From: Marilutibacter aestuarii
Lineage (GTDB): Bacteria > Pseudomonadota > Gammaproteobacteria > Xanthomonadales > Xanthomonadaceae
DNA length: 64,000 bases
Reading direction: 5' to 3'
Assembly (NCBI RefSeq): GCF_006546775.1
Contig: NZ_VICE01000017.1
Location: 1 to 64,000, forward strand
The translations under genes and the position numbers were made by a program. The notes under the pieces were generated by a model. The model ran no database searches and was not told the DNA's origin. It saw only the letters and a list, made by a program, of their open reading frames with translations. Below, piece by piece: positions 1 through 9,039 of this stretch. Each line of letters starts with the position of its first letter. Position 1 is the stretch's first letter.

Positions 1-1685
1 CCCGAGGCCGGCTCGCACTGGGCATGCTCGCCGCAGCGGGGGTGCTGGTCGTGGTGGCACTGATGCTGACGCGCGGCCTGTCCGACCCGCGGCCGCCCGT
101 GGGCGAGGCCTCGGTCGCGGTGATGCCCTTCCGCAGCCTCAGCGCCGATCGCGGCGACCGCTACTTCGCCGAGGGCCTTGCGGTCGAGATGCACGGCGCG
201 CTGGCGGGCGTGCCGGGCCTGAAGGTGGCCGCGCTGGTCCCGGGCCGCGACGACGACACCCCCGGCGACCCCCGCGAGCTCGGCAAGCGACTCGGCGTCG
301 CCCACGTGCTCGACGCCAGTGTCCGGCGCGAGGGGCCGCGCGTGCGCATCAGCGCCCGCCTCACCGACACGCGAAGCGGCTTCGTGCTCTGGAGCCAGAC
401 CTACGACCGCCAGAACAGCGACATCTTCAGCACCCAGGCCGAGATCGCCAGCAAGGTGGTCGAGGCGCTGATGGGCGTGCTGCCGCCCGATCCACCGGCA
501 CTGGCCCGGCGCCTGCACCCGACTTCGAGGCTTTCGGCCTACGAGCCCTACCTCAAGGGCCTGCAACTGCTGCAGGGCACGGCCTCCACCGAACAGCTGG
601 CCGAGGCCGTCGGCCACTTCGAACAGGCCCTGCAGCAGGACCCCGCGTTCGCCCGCGCCCAGGCCGGCATCTGCCGGGCGCGGATCCGCGCATTCGAGCT
701 GACCCGCGACGCCGGGATCTACGCGCGCGCCCAGGCCGCTTGCCTGCAGGCCGCGCGCCTGGACCCACGGCTGGGCGAAGTGCACCTGGCAATGGGCGAC
801 CTGCATCGCGCGCGCAATGAACTCGACGCGGCGCGCGAGTCGTATACCCAGGCGCTGCAGGACGTGTCCCTGCGGCCGGCGGCTTACATCGGGCTGGGCC
901 GGATCGAGGGCGAGCAGGGCCACGACGCCCTGGCGCTGGACTACTTCGACCGCGCCCGCCAATTGCGGCCGGGCGATGCGGTGGTCCATCGCGAGATCGG
1001 CTACCAGCACTACCTGGACGACCGCGTCGCCGAGGCGATCGAGTCCTACCGCGTCGCCACGACCCTGGAGCCCGACGATGCCGGCCTGTGGAGCAGCCTC
1101 GGCGGCCTGTATCTCGCCGATGGGCAGCGGTCGGACGCGGAAGCGGCCTTCGAGCGCTCGCTGTCGATCAAGCCCGGCTTCGGCGCGCTCAGCAACCTGG
1201 GCACGCTGCGCTTCGAGCAGGGCGACTATCCGCGCGCAGCCGAGCTCTACGCGCGCGCCGCCGCGATGAGTCCCGGCGACTACCGGCCGGTGGGCAACAC
1301 CGCCGACGCGCTGGCCGCGATCCCCGGGGCGGCGGGCAATGCGCGCAGTACCTACGCCCGCGCCGCGGACATGGCCGAGCGCTACGTCGCGATCAAGTCC
1401 GGCGATGCCGAAGCCATGGCCTGGCTGGCCTGGTACCGCGCCAACCTGGGCGAGGCGGCTGCCGCCCGTGATTGGCTGGACCGGGCGCGCGCCGCGGGCA
1501 CCGCGCAGTCGGAGGTGGCCTTCCTGTCGGCCCAGGTCCACGCGCGCCTGGGCGAGGTCGACCTCGCGCGGGCGGCGCTGGCCGACGCGCGCGCGCTGGA
1601 GGTGGCCGAAAGCAGGATCCGGGCCTCGCCGGTGCTGAAGTCGTTGTCAGGGGGATCGGAAGTGGCATCGCAGGGAGGCTCCTGA
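1..1685 (+). CDS. TolB-like/TPR membrane protein, 5' end outside window
   Basis: The frame is open from base 3, so the gene starts before the window; the first internal ATG is at 24. From that ATG, residues 1-20 form a hydrophobic membrane segment. Residues about 30-150 resemble the TolB/FlgO-like domain (AVMPFRSLS, YFAEGLAVEM, LWSQTYDR) that often follows an N-terminal winged-helix or kinase domain plus one membrane span. Residues about 170-540 are tandem tetratricopeptide repeats (A.A..Y..A....P pattern). By family analogy the missing N-terminus is probably a cytoplasmic DNA-binding or kinase domain, with the TPRs outside the inner membrane; that is inferred. The stop at 1683-1685 lies 43 bases before the next start on the same strand. 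Confidence 0.75.
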   Translation, partial: RGRLALGMLAAAGVLVVVALMLTRGLSDPRPPVGEASVAVMPFRSLSADRGDRYFAEGLAVEMHGALAGVPGLKVAALVPGRDDDTPGDPRELGKRLGVAHVLDASVRREGPRVRISARLTDTRSGFVLWSQTYDRQNSDIFSTQAEIASKVVEALMGVLPPDPPALARRLHPTSRLSAYEPYLKGLQLLQGTASTEQLAEAVGHFEQALQQDPAFARAQAGICRARIRAFELTRDAGIYARAQAACLQAARLDPRLGEVHLAMGDLHRARNELDAARESYTQALQDVSLRPAAYIGLGRIEGEQGHDALALDYFDRARQLRPGDAVVHREIGYQHYLDDRVAEAIESYRVATTLEPDDAGLWSSLGGLYLADGQRSDAEAAFERSLSIKPGFGALSNLGTLRFEQGDYPRAAELYARAAAMSPGDYRPVGNTADALAAIPGAAGNARSTYARAADMAERYVAIKSGDAEAMAWLAWYRANLGEAAAARDWLDRARAAGTAQSEVAFLSAQVHARLGEVDLARAALADARALEVAESRIRASPVLKSLSGGSEVASQGGS

Positions 1686-1728
1686 GCCGTTCGACCCGCC
1701 CCGTCGTGGGCACAGATGAGGAGGTCCC

Positions 1729-2160
1729 ATGCACATGTCGCCATCCGGGCTGCTGGTCGTGCCCGTCCTGCTGTCGTTCGCCGCGTGCCAACCGGTCTTT
1801 CGTGGTACCGGCACCGATCCCGACGGGCCTGCCTGCCAGGCCTCCCTCGCCCAGGGCGGCGTCGTCCATGTCGACGTCGCCTACGCGCCCGACGGCATGC
1901 CATCGGCCAGTCCCGACACCTGCAAGGTGGCGAGCGGCACGCGGATCGTGTTCAGGACGCCCCCGGGCGAGGCCCGGACCTTCTCGATCGAGTTCAGCGG
2001 CCCCCCGCCGGGCGCTCGTGCCGCCGGGCGGCTGCCCTCGGTCGCGCGCGGCAGCCAGCGGGTCGTCGAACTGCTCGCCGACGGTGCCCCGGGGAGCTAC
2101 AAGTACGACATCCATGCCAACGGCCGGACCCTGGACCCGGTCATCATCATCGATCGCTGA
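1729..2160 (+). CDS. small putative lipoprotein, function unknown
   Basis: A 143-residue protein with a strong Shine-Dalgarno (GAGGAGGT, 1718-1725) just before the ATG. The N-terminus is a signal peptide ending in a lipobox-like LSFAAC with Cys20, so it is probably lipidated. Two further Cys, at residues about 35 and 64, could form a disulfide. The C-terminal half (GSYKYDIHANGRTLDPVIIID) is beta-rich and recalls cupredoxin-like folds, but no metal-ligand set is evident. It probably forms a unit with the upstream TPR gene and converges on rnhB, whose stop is 3 bases away. I do not recognise the family. Confidence 0.7.
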   Translation: MHMSPSGLLVVPVLLSFAACQPVFRGTGTDPDGPACQASLAQGGVVHVDVAYAPDGMPSASPDTCKVASGTRIVFRTPPGEARTFSIEFSGPPPGARAAGRLPSVARGSQRVVELLADGAPGSYKYDIHANGRTLDPVIIIDR

Positions 2161-2163
2161 GCC

Positions 2164-2784
2164 TCAGGCCGGGGCCAGGGCCTGAAGTGCGCGGTGTACC
2201 GGTGCGAAGCTGCGCCGGTGCGCCGCGCAGGGGCCGTGCAGCGCAAGCGCGGCCAGGTGGTCCGGGGTGGGATAGCCCTTGTGGGCATCGAAGCCGTACT
2301 GCGGGAAGCGCGCGTGCAGCTCCAGCATCCAGCGATCGCGCGCGACCTTGGCGAGGATGGACGCGGCCATGATCGCGGGGTCCAGGGCATCGCCGCCGAC
2401 CAGGGCTTCCCCCGGGCAGGGCAGCCCCGGCGGTACCTTGTTGCCGTCGATCCGGGCGAGGCCCGCGCAAGGCCGCAGGGCCGCGACCGCCCGGGCCATC
2501 CCCTGCAAGGTGGCCTGCAGGATGTTGATGCGGTCGATCTCGCTGGCATCGACGAGCTCGACGTGCCAGGCCAGGGCACGCGACTGGATCAGCGGGAACA
2601 GGGCGACGCGGCGCTTCTCGCTCAGCTTCTTGGAATCGTCGAGCCCTTCGATCGGACGGGCTGGGTCGAGGATCACCGCCGCCACCGCGACCGGGCCAGC
2701 CAACGGCCCGCGGCCGGCCTCGTCGACGCCGGCGACATGGCGTGCGTCGCCGACCACCGCGAACAGGTCGCCGCCCTGCCTCAT
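2164..2784 (-). CDS. rnhB: ribonuclease HII
   Basis: Cleaves the RNA strand of RNA-DNA hybrids and single ribonucleotides in DNA; cytoplasmic and metal dependent. The 206-residue protein has the type 2 RNase H signature [13 protein letters not shown] at residues 19-31 with acidic residues D21 and E22, DDSKKLSE at 49-56, D113 in RIDGN, and D150 in KVARDRWM. These match the expected active-site acids. The start ATG overlaps the end of lpxB, so it is translationally coupled as last gene of the lpx cluster. In E. coli dnaE follows; here a convergent lipoprotein gene follows instead. Confidence 0.96.
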   Translation of the reverse strand: MRQGGDLFAVVGDARHVAGVDEAGRGPLAGPVAVAAVILDPARPIEGLDDSKKLSEKRRVALFPLIQSRALAWHVELVDASEIDRINILQATLQGMARAVAALRPCAGLARIDGNKVPPGLPCPGEALVGGDALDPAIMAASILAKVARDRWMLELHARFPQYGFDAHKGYPTPDHLAALALHGPCAAHRRSFAPVHRALQALAPA

Positions 2785-3986
2785 GGCCTGGCTGCGTCCG
2801 GCGCGGCATGCACCAGTTCGGCGATCGCGGCTGCCGCCTCGCGGGACGCGTCGCGGCGAAGCGTCTCGTGGATCTCGCGGAAGCGCTGCGAGAGCCCCTC
2901 GTTCGCGGCCCCTTCGCGCAAGGCGAGCACGGTCGCCGCCGAAAGCGCTTCGACGGTGCAGTCGTCCTGCATGAGCTCCGGCACGACCGCCTCGCCGGCA
3001 AGGACGTTCGGCAAGGCGTAGTGGTCGACCTTGAGCAGGCCCAGCCCCTTCACGATGCGATAGGTCAGTGGCGCCACCTTGTAGCCCACCACCATCGGCC
3101 GCTTCGCCAGGAGCGCCTCGAGGGTGGCGGTCCCGGACGCCAGCAGGACCGCATCACTGGCGATCATGGCCCGGCGCGCCTGGCCATCGATCAGGCGTGC
3201 CGCCGGAAAGCCGGCGAGCATGGGTTCGAGTGCGGCGCGGCAGGCCGCGTTCGCCGCCGGTACGATCACCTGCAGCCCGGCGACGGCGTCCGTCACCGCG
3301 CGTGCCGCTTCGATGAAGGTCGGGCCCAGCCTCGCGATCTCGCCCAGGCGCGAGCCCGGCAGGACGGCCAGCGCCGGACGATCGTTTGCCAGCCCGAGTC
3401 GCTCACGCGCGGCGTCGCGGTCGGGCTCCAGTGGCATCTCGTCGGCGAGCGGGTGGCCGACGAAGCGCGCGTCGACGCCATGGCGCGCGTAGATCGGCGG
3501 CTCCATCGGGAACAGGCACAGCACGCGGTCGGCGGATTGGCCGATCCTGGCGGCCCGTCCCTCGCGCCAGGCCCACACCGAAGGACTGACGTAGTGGACG
3601 GTGCGCAGCTTGCCGTCGCGGGCGCGCCGCTGTTTCAGCCAGCGCTCGACCGGGAGGTTGAAGTCCGGCGCGTCGATGCCGACGTACACGTCCGGGCGCC
3701 AGTCGAGCAGGCGCCGCCGCAACGCGCGCCGCAGGGCCAGCAAGCGTGGCAGGTGGCGCAGCACTTCGGCCAGGCCCATCACGGCCAGTTCGTCGGAGTC
3801 GTGCCAGGCATCCAGGCCCGCCGCGCGCATCCGCGGCCCCCCGATGCCTGCGAACTCGGCGTGCGGGAACCGTTCGCGAAGTGCGTCCACTAGGCCGGCA
3901 CCGAGCAGGTCGCCGGAAGCCTCGCCGGCCACCAGGGCGAAGCGCACCGGTCGGTGGTCGGCGGATTGTCCAGTCGGTGCGTTCAA
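2781..3986 (-). CDS. lpxB: lipid-A-disaccharide synthase
   Basis: Condenses UDP-2,3-diacylglucosamine with lipid X to form the tetraacyl disaccharide of lipid A, at the inner face of the inner membrane. Recognised by [18 protein letters not shown] near the N-terminus, then [24 protein letters not shown] and LPGSRLGEI in family order. The start is uncertain: no ATG lies near the conserved N-terminus. I chose TTG at 3986 (401 residues, leaving about 13 residues before [11 protein letters not shown]); GTG at 3947 is the main alternative. Neither has a clear Shine-Dalgarno. lpxA ends 76 bases upstream, and rnhB overlaps the 3' end. Confidence 0.95.
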   Translation of the reverse strand: MNAPTGQSADHRPVRFALVAGEASGDLLGAGLVDALRERFPHAEFAGIGGPRMRAAGLDAWHDSDELAVMGLAEVLRHLPRLLALRRALRRRLLDWRPDVYVGIDAPDFNLPVERWLKQRRARDGKLRTVHYVSPSVWAWREGRAARIGQSADRVLCLFPMEPPIYARHGVDARFVGHPLADEMPLEPDRDAARERLGLANDRPALAVLPGSRLGEIARLGPTFIEAARAVTDAVAGLQVIVPAANAACRAALEPMLAGFPAARLIDGQARRAMIASDAVLLASGTATLEALLAKRPMVVGYKVAPLTYRIVKGLGLLKVDHYALPNVLAGEAVVPELMQDDCTVEALSAATVLALREGAANEGLSQRFREIHETLRRDASREAAAAIAELVHAAPDAARP

Positions 3987-4062
3987 GGCAAGGCGGCCAA
4001 CGAAGGAAGGTGCCAGTGTGCCCGATCGCGCCTGGCGTCGCAGGCGCCGGGGCGGGCGGGGG

Positions 4063-4845
4063 TCAGCGCAGCAGCGGCCGCTCGCCGCTGTCGATGAAGT
4101 CGAGCAGTGCCCGCACATCCTCGCTCTCGCCGGCCATCTCAAGCAGCTTCGCGCGTGCATCGTCCAGCGACCCGCCGGCGACGTACAGCGCCCGGTAGGC
4201 ACGCTTGATCGCGCTGATGCGCCCGCTGTCGAAACCGCGGCGCTTCAGGCCCTCGCTGTTGATGCCGCGAGGCCGGCCGTACCCGTCCTGGGCGACCATC
4301 ACGAACGGAGGCACGTCGCCGTTGACGAAGGCACCCATGCCGATGAACGCGTGCGCGCCGATCCGGCAGAACTGGTGGACGCCAGCGAAGCCGCTGAGGA
4401 TCACGTGGTCGCCGACGCTGACGTGGCCGGCGAGGGTGGCATTGTTGGAGAACACACAGTGGTCGCCGACGGTGCAGTCGTGGGCGACGTGGGTATAGGC
4501 GAGCAGCCAGTTGTCGTTGCCCACGCGGGTGATGCCGCCACCGGTGCCCGTGCCGCGATTAATCGTGACGAACTCGCGGAACGTGTTGCGGTCGCCGATG
4601 ACCAGCTCGACGCGCTCGCCGGCGAACTTCTTGTCCTGCGGCTCGCCGCCGATCGCGCAATGCCCGATGAAACGGTTGTCGGTGCCGATCGTCGTCGGAC
4701 CCGCGACCGAGCAGTGCGGTCCGAACTCGCAGCCGTCGCCGACCACCACGTCGTCGCCGATGTGGCAGAACGCGCCGATCCGCACCCCCTTGCCCAGGCG
4801 GGCGCCGGCTTCGACGACGGCGGTGGGGTGGATCACGGCGTCCAT
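4063..4845 (-). CDS. lpxA: UDP-GlcNAc acyltransferase
   Basis: First enzyme of lipid A synthesis: transfers a 3-hydroxyacyl chain from ACP to UDP-GlcNAc. The 260 residues begin [18 protein letters not shown] and continue as hexapeptide repeats forming a left-handed beta helix. The catalytic histidine is H122 in [12 protein letters not shown]-terminal helical region ends the protein. Length matches the family (about 260). The ATG lies 2 bases after the fabZ stop, so the two are tightly coupled. Confidence 0.97.
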   Translation of the reverse strand: MDAVIHPTAVVEAGARLGKGVRIGAFCHIGDDVVVGDGCEFGPHCSVAGPTTIGTDNRFIGHCAIGGEPQDKKFAGERVELVIGDRNTFREFVTINRGTGTGGGITRVGNDNWLLAYTHVAHDCTVGDHCVFSNNATLAGHVSVGDHVILSGFAGVHQFCRIGAHAFIGMGAFVNGDVPPFVMVAQDGYGRPRGINSEGLKRRGFDSGRISAIKRAYRALYVAGGSLDDARAKLLEMAGESEDVRALLDFIDSGERPLLR

Positions 4846-4847
4846 GC

Positions 4848-5303
4848 TCAGGACTTGACCTCGGCGCAGAGGATGTCGGCGCAGGCGGCCTGCTCGCCGT
4901 CGACGCGTGCGACGCCACAGTACAGGGCCATGTTGCGGATGGTCCGCTTCAGCGTCACTTCCAGTTCCAGCCGGTCGCCCGGCACGACCATGCGGGAGAA
5001 CTTCGCGTTGTCGATCTTGACCAGGTAGAACAGCTTGCCGTCGGTGTTGCCGTTGTTGGACAGCTGGGTCAGCAACCCGCCGGCCTGGGCCAGGGCCTCG
5101 ATCACCAGCACGCCCGGCATGACCGGGTGGTTGGGGAAATGCCCGTTGAAGAAGTGCTCGTTGATGGTCACGTTCTTGTAGGCGAGCACGCGCTTGTGCG
5201 GATCCAGCTCCGTCACCCGGTCGACCAGCAGGAAGGGGTAGCGGTGCGGGATCAGCGCCTGGATGGCGGTGACGTCGATCGGCAGTTGTACGGTCGAACT
5301 CAT
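4848..5303 (-). CDS. fabZ: 3-hydroxyacyl-ACP dehydratase
   Basis: Dehydrates 3-hydroxyacyl-ACP in fatty acid elongation and so competes with LpxA and LpxD for their shared 3-hydroxyacyl-ACP substrate. The 151 residues carry the hot-dog-fold active site [21 protein letters not shown], with catalytic H55 and E69. It sits between lpxD and lpxA, the usual arrangement, which ties fatty acid and lipid A synthesis together. The start is ATG followed by SSTVQLPID, 66 bases after the lpxD stop. Confidence 0.97.
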   Translation of the reverse strand: MSSTVQLPIDVTAIQALIPHRYPFLLVDRVTELDPHKRVLAYKNVTINEHFFNGHFPNHPVMPGVLVIEALAQAGGLLTQLSNNGNTDGKLFYLVKIDNAKFSRMVVPGDRLELEVTLKRTIRNMALYCGVARVDGEQAACADILCAEVKS

Positions 5304-5369
5304 CGATGTTTCCTTGCAGGGTGAGGCCCGCCATGCCGTCCCGGGGGACGGTGCATGCCGGTGGGTGCG

Positions 5370-6383
5370 TCAGGACTCCGCGCGCGGGACGCGGCGGGCG
5401 AGCGCATCGAGTTGCTTGAAGCGGGCGGCATTCTTGCGCCAGCTCCGATTGTCCATCAACGGGGTGCCGGATGAATACTCGCCCGGTTCGCGTATCGAGG
5501 CCGTGACCAGGCTCATGGCGGTCACCACGACGCGGTCGCAGATCTCGATGTGCCCCACGATCCCGGCCCCCCCGCCGATCAGGCAGTAGCGTCCGATCCG
5601 CGCGCTCCCCGCCACGGCCACGCAACCGGCCATCGCCGTATGGGCGCCGACCACGACGTTGTGGCCGACCTGTATCTGGTTGTCGAGGCGGACATCCTCG
5701 CCCAGGACAGTGTCCTCGATGGCGCCGCGGTCGATGCAGGTGTTGGCGCCGATCTCGCAGTCATCGCCGACCACGACCCCGCCCAGCTGCGGCACGTTGA
5801 GCCAGCGGCCCTCGTCCATCGCAAGGCCGAAGCCGTCGGCGCCGAGCACCGCGCCGGGGTGCACGCGCACGCGCTCGCCCAGGCGGACGCGGGTGACCAG
5901 GGTGACGCGCGCGACCAGCTCGCTGCCGGCGCCGACGACGCAGTCCTCGCCGATCACGCAGCCCGGGCCGATCGAGGCACCGGCTTCGACGCGGCTGCGC
6001 GCGCCAATGCTGACGAACGCGCCGACATGCGCATCGTCCGCCACCCATGCGCCGGGATCGATCGACGCGGAGGGATGGATGCCGGGCGCCCGCTCCGGGC
6101 GCGGGGCGAACAGCGCGGCGATCCGCGCGAACGCCGAATACGGGTCGCGGGCGACCAGCGCATCGCCCTCGAAGCCCTCGGCGTCGGACTCGCGCATGAC
6201 CACCAGACCCGCGCGGGTCGTGGCCAGTTGGCCGCGATAGCGCGGGTTGGCGAGGAAGGCCAGCTGGTCCGGCCCGGCCGAGGCGAGGGTGCCGACCCCC
6301 GCGATGCGGGCGTCGGCACGACCATGGACCCGGAGCCCGAAGCGCTCGGCCAGCTCGTTCGCCGTATGCGAGGTCGCACTCAT
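5370..6383 (-). CDS. lpxD: UDP-3-O-acylglucosamine N-acyltransferase
   Basis: Third lipid A step: adds the N-linked 3-hydroxyacyl chain. The N-terminal uridine-binding domain (about residues 1-100; [11 protein letters not shown]) is followed by hexapeptide repeats and a C-terminal helix. The catalytic histidine is H241 in [13 protein letters not shown] used the second ATG (MSATSHT, 337 residues); an ATG three codons earlier at 6392 is possible. bamA ends 34 bases upstream with no skp/ompH between them, unlike enterobacteria. Confidence 0.96.
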   Translation of the reverse strand: MSATSHTANELAERFGLRVHGRADARIAGVGTLASAGPDQLAFLANPRYRGQLATTRAGLVVMRESDAEGFEGDALVARDPYSAFARIAALFAPRPERAPGIHPSASIDPGAWVADDAHVGAFVSIGARSRVEAGASIGPGCVIGEDCVVGAGSELVARVTLVTRVRLGERVRVHPGAVLGADGFGLAMDEGRWLNVPQLGGVVVGDDCEIGANTCIDRGAIEDTVLGEDVRLDNQIQVGHNVVVGAHTAMAGCVAVAGSARIGRYCLIGGGAGIVGHIEICDRVVVTAMSLVTASIREPGEYSSGTPLMDNRSWRKNAARFKQLDALARRVPRAES

Positions 6384-6417
6384 GCCCGCCAAGGCTCCGG
6401 TGTCGTGTCGGACGGCG

Positions 6418-8973
6418 TCAGAACGCGCCGCCGAAGGTGAACTGCAGGCGCTCGATCTCGTCGCCGTCTTCCTTCTTGAAGGGGTAGGCGTAGCTGATCG
6501 AGATCGGCCCCATCGGCGAACGCCACAACAGCGCGACGCCCGCCGACGCGCGCAACTCGCCGGCGTCGAAGGCGTCGACGTCGCGGAAGACGTTGCCGAA
6601 GTCGACGAAGGAGGAGACGCGCGCGCCCGGGCTGTCGAACAGCGTCGGGAAGATCATCTCGAACGAACCCACCGTCTTGAACGCACCACCCACCGGCTGG
6701 TCGTAGGAGCTGCCCTCGAACGGCGTCTCGCGCGGGCCCAGGGTGTTGTCGCGGAAGCCGCGGACCGAGCGCACGCCGCCGGCGTAGAAGTTCTCGAAGA
6801 ACGGCAGGCCGTCGGCGGTGAGGGTTTCGACGTAGTCGGGCGAGTTGGTCTCGCAGGGCTCGGTCGGGTCCGGACCGGGCACGAAGGTGTCCAGCCTGCC
6901 GTCGCCATCGCTGTCGATGTACGTGCCTGCGGTGAAACAGACGTTGCGGACCACCGCGTCCTGGTAGCTGTCGCCGTAGCCCAGCTCGGCGCGGGTGTTG
7001 AGCACCAGCCAGCGCGAGACCGGCCAGTACTTGGAGATGTTGTAGTTGATCTTGAAGTACTCGACCGTCGAGCCGGGCAGGGTCGCTTCCAGCCACAGGC
7101 GCTGGGTGGTGCCGCGGGTCGGGGTGAGGGCATTGTTGAGCGTGTTGCGGGCCCAGCCGATCTCGCCGCGCCAGGCGTGGAAGGTGCGCTGGCCGATCGC
7201 GTCGATGTAGTCGACGATCGATTCGGGGGTCTGGCCGCGGAACGCGGTGATGGTGTTCTTGTCGATGCCGAACAGGCCGGTGATGGAGCCGGTCTCCGTG
7301 ATCGGGATCCCGAAGACCGCCTGCGCCGCGCCGTTCTCGCTGTTGTACTGCGCGGTGTTGTACTCGCCGTAGTCGTAATCGCGGAACCACAGGTTGTAGC
7401 CCAGCGAGACGCCGCTGTCGGTGAAGTAGGGATTGACGTAGGAGAAGTCGTAGCGGTTGTAGTAGTCGCTGCGCTGCGCCTGCACGGTCATCCGGTTGCC
7501 GGTGCCCAGGAAGTTGTTCTGCGACAGCTGCACCTGCGCGCTCAGGCCGCCCAGCTGCGAGTAGCCCAGGCCGAACACGAAGCTGCCGGAGGTGGTTTCC
7601 TTGAGGTTGTAGACCACGTCGACCTGGTCGTCGCTGCCGGGCACGGGCTGCGTCTCGACGTCGACGGTCTCGAAGAAGCCCAGGCCCTGGAGGCGGATCT
7701 TGGAACGGTCGATCGCCGCCTGCGAGTACCAGGCGCCCTCGAACTGGCGCATCTCGCGGCGCAGGACCTCGTCGCCGGTCCGGGTGTTGCCCTTGAAGAC
7801 CACGTGGCGCACGTTCACGCGCGGGCCCGGCACGACCTGGAGGTTGATGCCGACGGTCTTTTCTTCGCGATTGATGTCCGGGATGGTGTTGACCTGGGCG
7901 AAGGCGTAGCCGACGTTGCCCAGGGTGGCGGTGATCGAGTCGGAGCTGACCTCGAGCAGGCGGCGCGAGAAGGTCTGCTCGGGCTGCACCAGCACCATCC
8001 GCTCGATCTGCTCCTTCGGCAGGACGGTGTCGCCGGTGACCTCGACGCTGGACACCGTGTACTTCTCGCCCTCGGTGAGGCCGGCGGTGATGAACATGTC
8101 CTGGCGGTCGCCGCTGATCGCCACCTGCGGCGTGTCGATGCTGACGTCGACGTAACCGCGGTCCAGGTACCAGGAGTTGAGCTTCTCCAGGTCGCCGGAG
8201 AATTTCTCGCGCGAATACTGGTCGTCGCGGCGGTACCAGCTGAGCCAGTTGCTCTCGCGCGACTCCCACGACTCCAGGATGTCCTTCTGCTCGAAGCTGT
8301 CGTTGCCGATCAGGTTGACGTGGCGGATCTTCGCCGCCTTGCCTTCCTTGATGTCGATGGTCAGGTCGACGCGGTTGCGGTCGAGGGTGGCCACCGAGGG
8401 CGTGATCTCGACGTTGTACTTGCCGCGGTTGTTGTACTGGCGGGTCAGTTCCTGGGTGACGCGGTCCAGCGCCAGACGGTCGAAGGTATTGCCCTCCGAC
8501 AGGCCGATGTCATTGAGGCCGGCCATCAACTGCTCGGTCTCGATGTCCTTGTTGCCCTTGAGTTCGAGCTTGTTGATCGCCGGGCGTTCGCGCACGGTGA
8601 CCACGAGGATGTCGCCCTGGCGCGAGAGGCTGATGTCCTCGAAGAAGCCGGTCTTGTACAGCGCGCGGATCGCCTCGCCGGCCTTGGCCTGGTCGAGGGT
8701 GTCGCCGCGCTCGACCGGCAGGTAGGTGAACACCGTGCCGGCGGCGATGCGCTGCAGGCCATCGACGCGGATGTCGCTGACGCGGAAGGCGGTCGCGCCC
8801 GGCATTGCCGCGGGGGCGGGGGATGCTTCGGGCGTGGCGTAGTCCGGCGAGAACGGACTGGGCAGGGCCTGTCCGGCCGACTGCGCCATTGCGGGAAGCA
8901 CCACGGCGGGATACAGGGCAGTGGTCAGGGCAAGGGCAAGCAGGCGGCGATTGGGTGTTCGCGTCATCATCAC
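6418..8973 (-). CDS. bamA: outer membrane assembly factor BamA
   Basis: Core Omp85 protein that folds and inserts beta-barrels into the outer membrane. The 851 residues comprise a signal peptide (cleavage near VLPAMAQ), a short Pro/Ala-rich linker, five POTRA domains (about residues 60-460) and a C-terminal barrel ending in Phe. The diagnostic VRGF is present in RSVRGFRDNTLGP, and FSYVNPYFTDSG marks the barrel start. Compared with the E. coli sequence as remembered, an insertion of roughly 45 residues with DSDGDGRLD and two Cys precedes the FFENFYAGG segment, in the loop 6 region. Followed by lpxD; rseP is upstream on the same strand. Confidence 0.97.
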   Translation of the reverse strand: MMMTRTPNRRLLALALTTALYPAVVLPAMAQSAGQALPSPFSPDYATPEASPAPAAMPGATAFRVSDIRVDGLQRIAAGTVFTYLPVERGDTLDQAKAGEAIRALYKTGFFEDISLSRQGDILVVTVRERPAINKLELKGNKDIETEQLMAGLNDIGLSEGNTFDRLALDRVTQELTRQYNNRGKYNVEITPSVATLDRNRVDLTIDIKEGKAAKIRHVNLIGNDSFEQKDILESWESRESNWLSWYRRDDQYSREKFSGDLEKLNSWYLDRGYVDVSIDTPQVAISGDRQDMFITAGLTEGEKYTVSSVEVTGDTVLPKEQIERMVLVQPEQTFSRRLLEVSSDSITATLGNVGYAFAQVNTIPDINREEKTVGINLQVVPGPRVNVRHVVFKGNTRTGDEVLRREMRQFEGAWYSQAAIDRSKIRLQGLGFFETVDVETQPVPGSDDQVDVVYNLKETTSGSFVFGLGYSQLGGLSAQVQLSQNNFLGTGNRMTVQAQRSDYYNRYDFSYVNPYFTDSGVSLGYNLWFRDYDYGEYNTAQYNSENGAAQAVFGIPITETGSITGLFGIDKNTITAFRGQTPESIVDYIDAIGQRTFHAWRGEIGWARNTLNNALTPTRGTTQRLWLEATLPGSTVEYFKINYNISKYWPVSRWLVLNTRAELGYGDSYQDAVVRNVCFTAGTYIDSDGDGRLDTFVPGPDPTEPCETNSPDYVETLTADGLPFFENFYAGGVRSVRGFRDNTLGPRETPFEGSSYDQPVGGAFKTVGSFEMIFPTLFDSPGARVSSFVDFGNVFRDVDAFDAGELRASAGVALLWRSPMGPISISYAYPFKKEDGDEIERLQFTFGGAF

Positions 8974-9039
8974 GTCCGGTTGGGATTCACTGCACGCCCG
9001 GCATTGCGGGCGCCACGGGGTCGAAGGCGGTGGCCGTCA

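Noticed and set aside
4205-5028. Plus-strand ORFs opposite lpxA and fabZ
   Set aside because: Antisense shadows of genes with complete active-site motifs.
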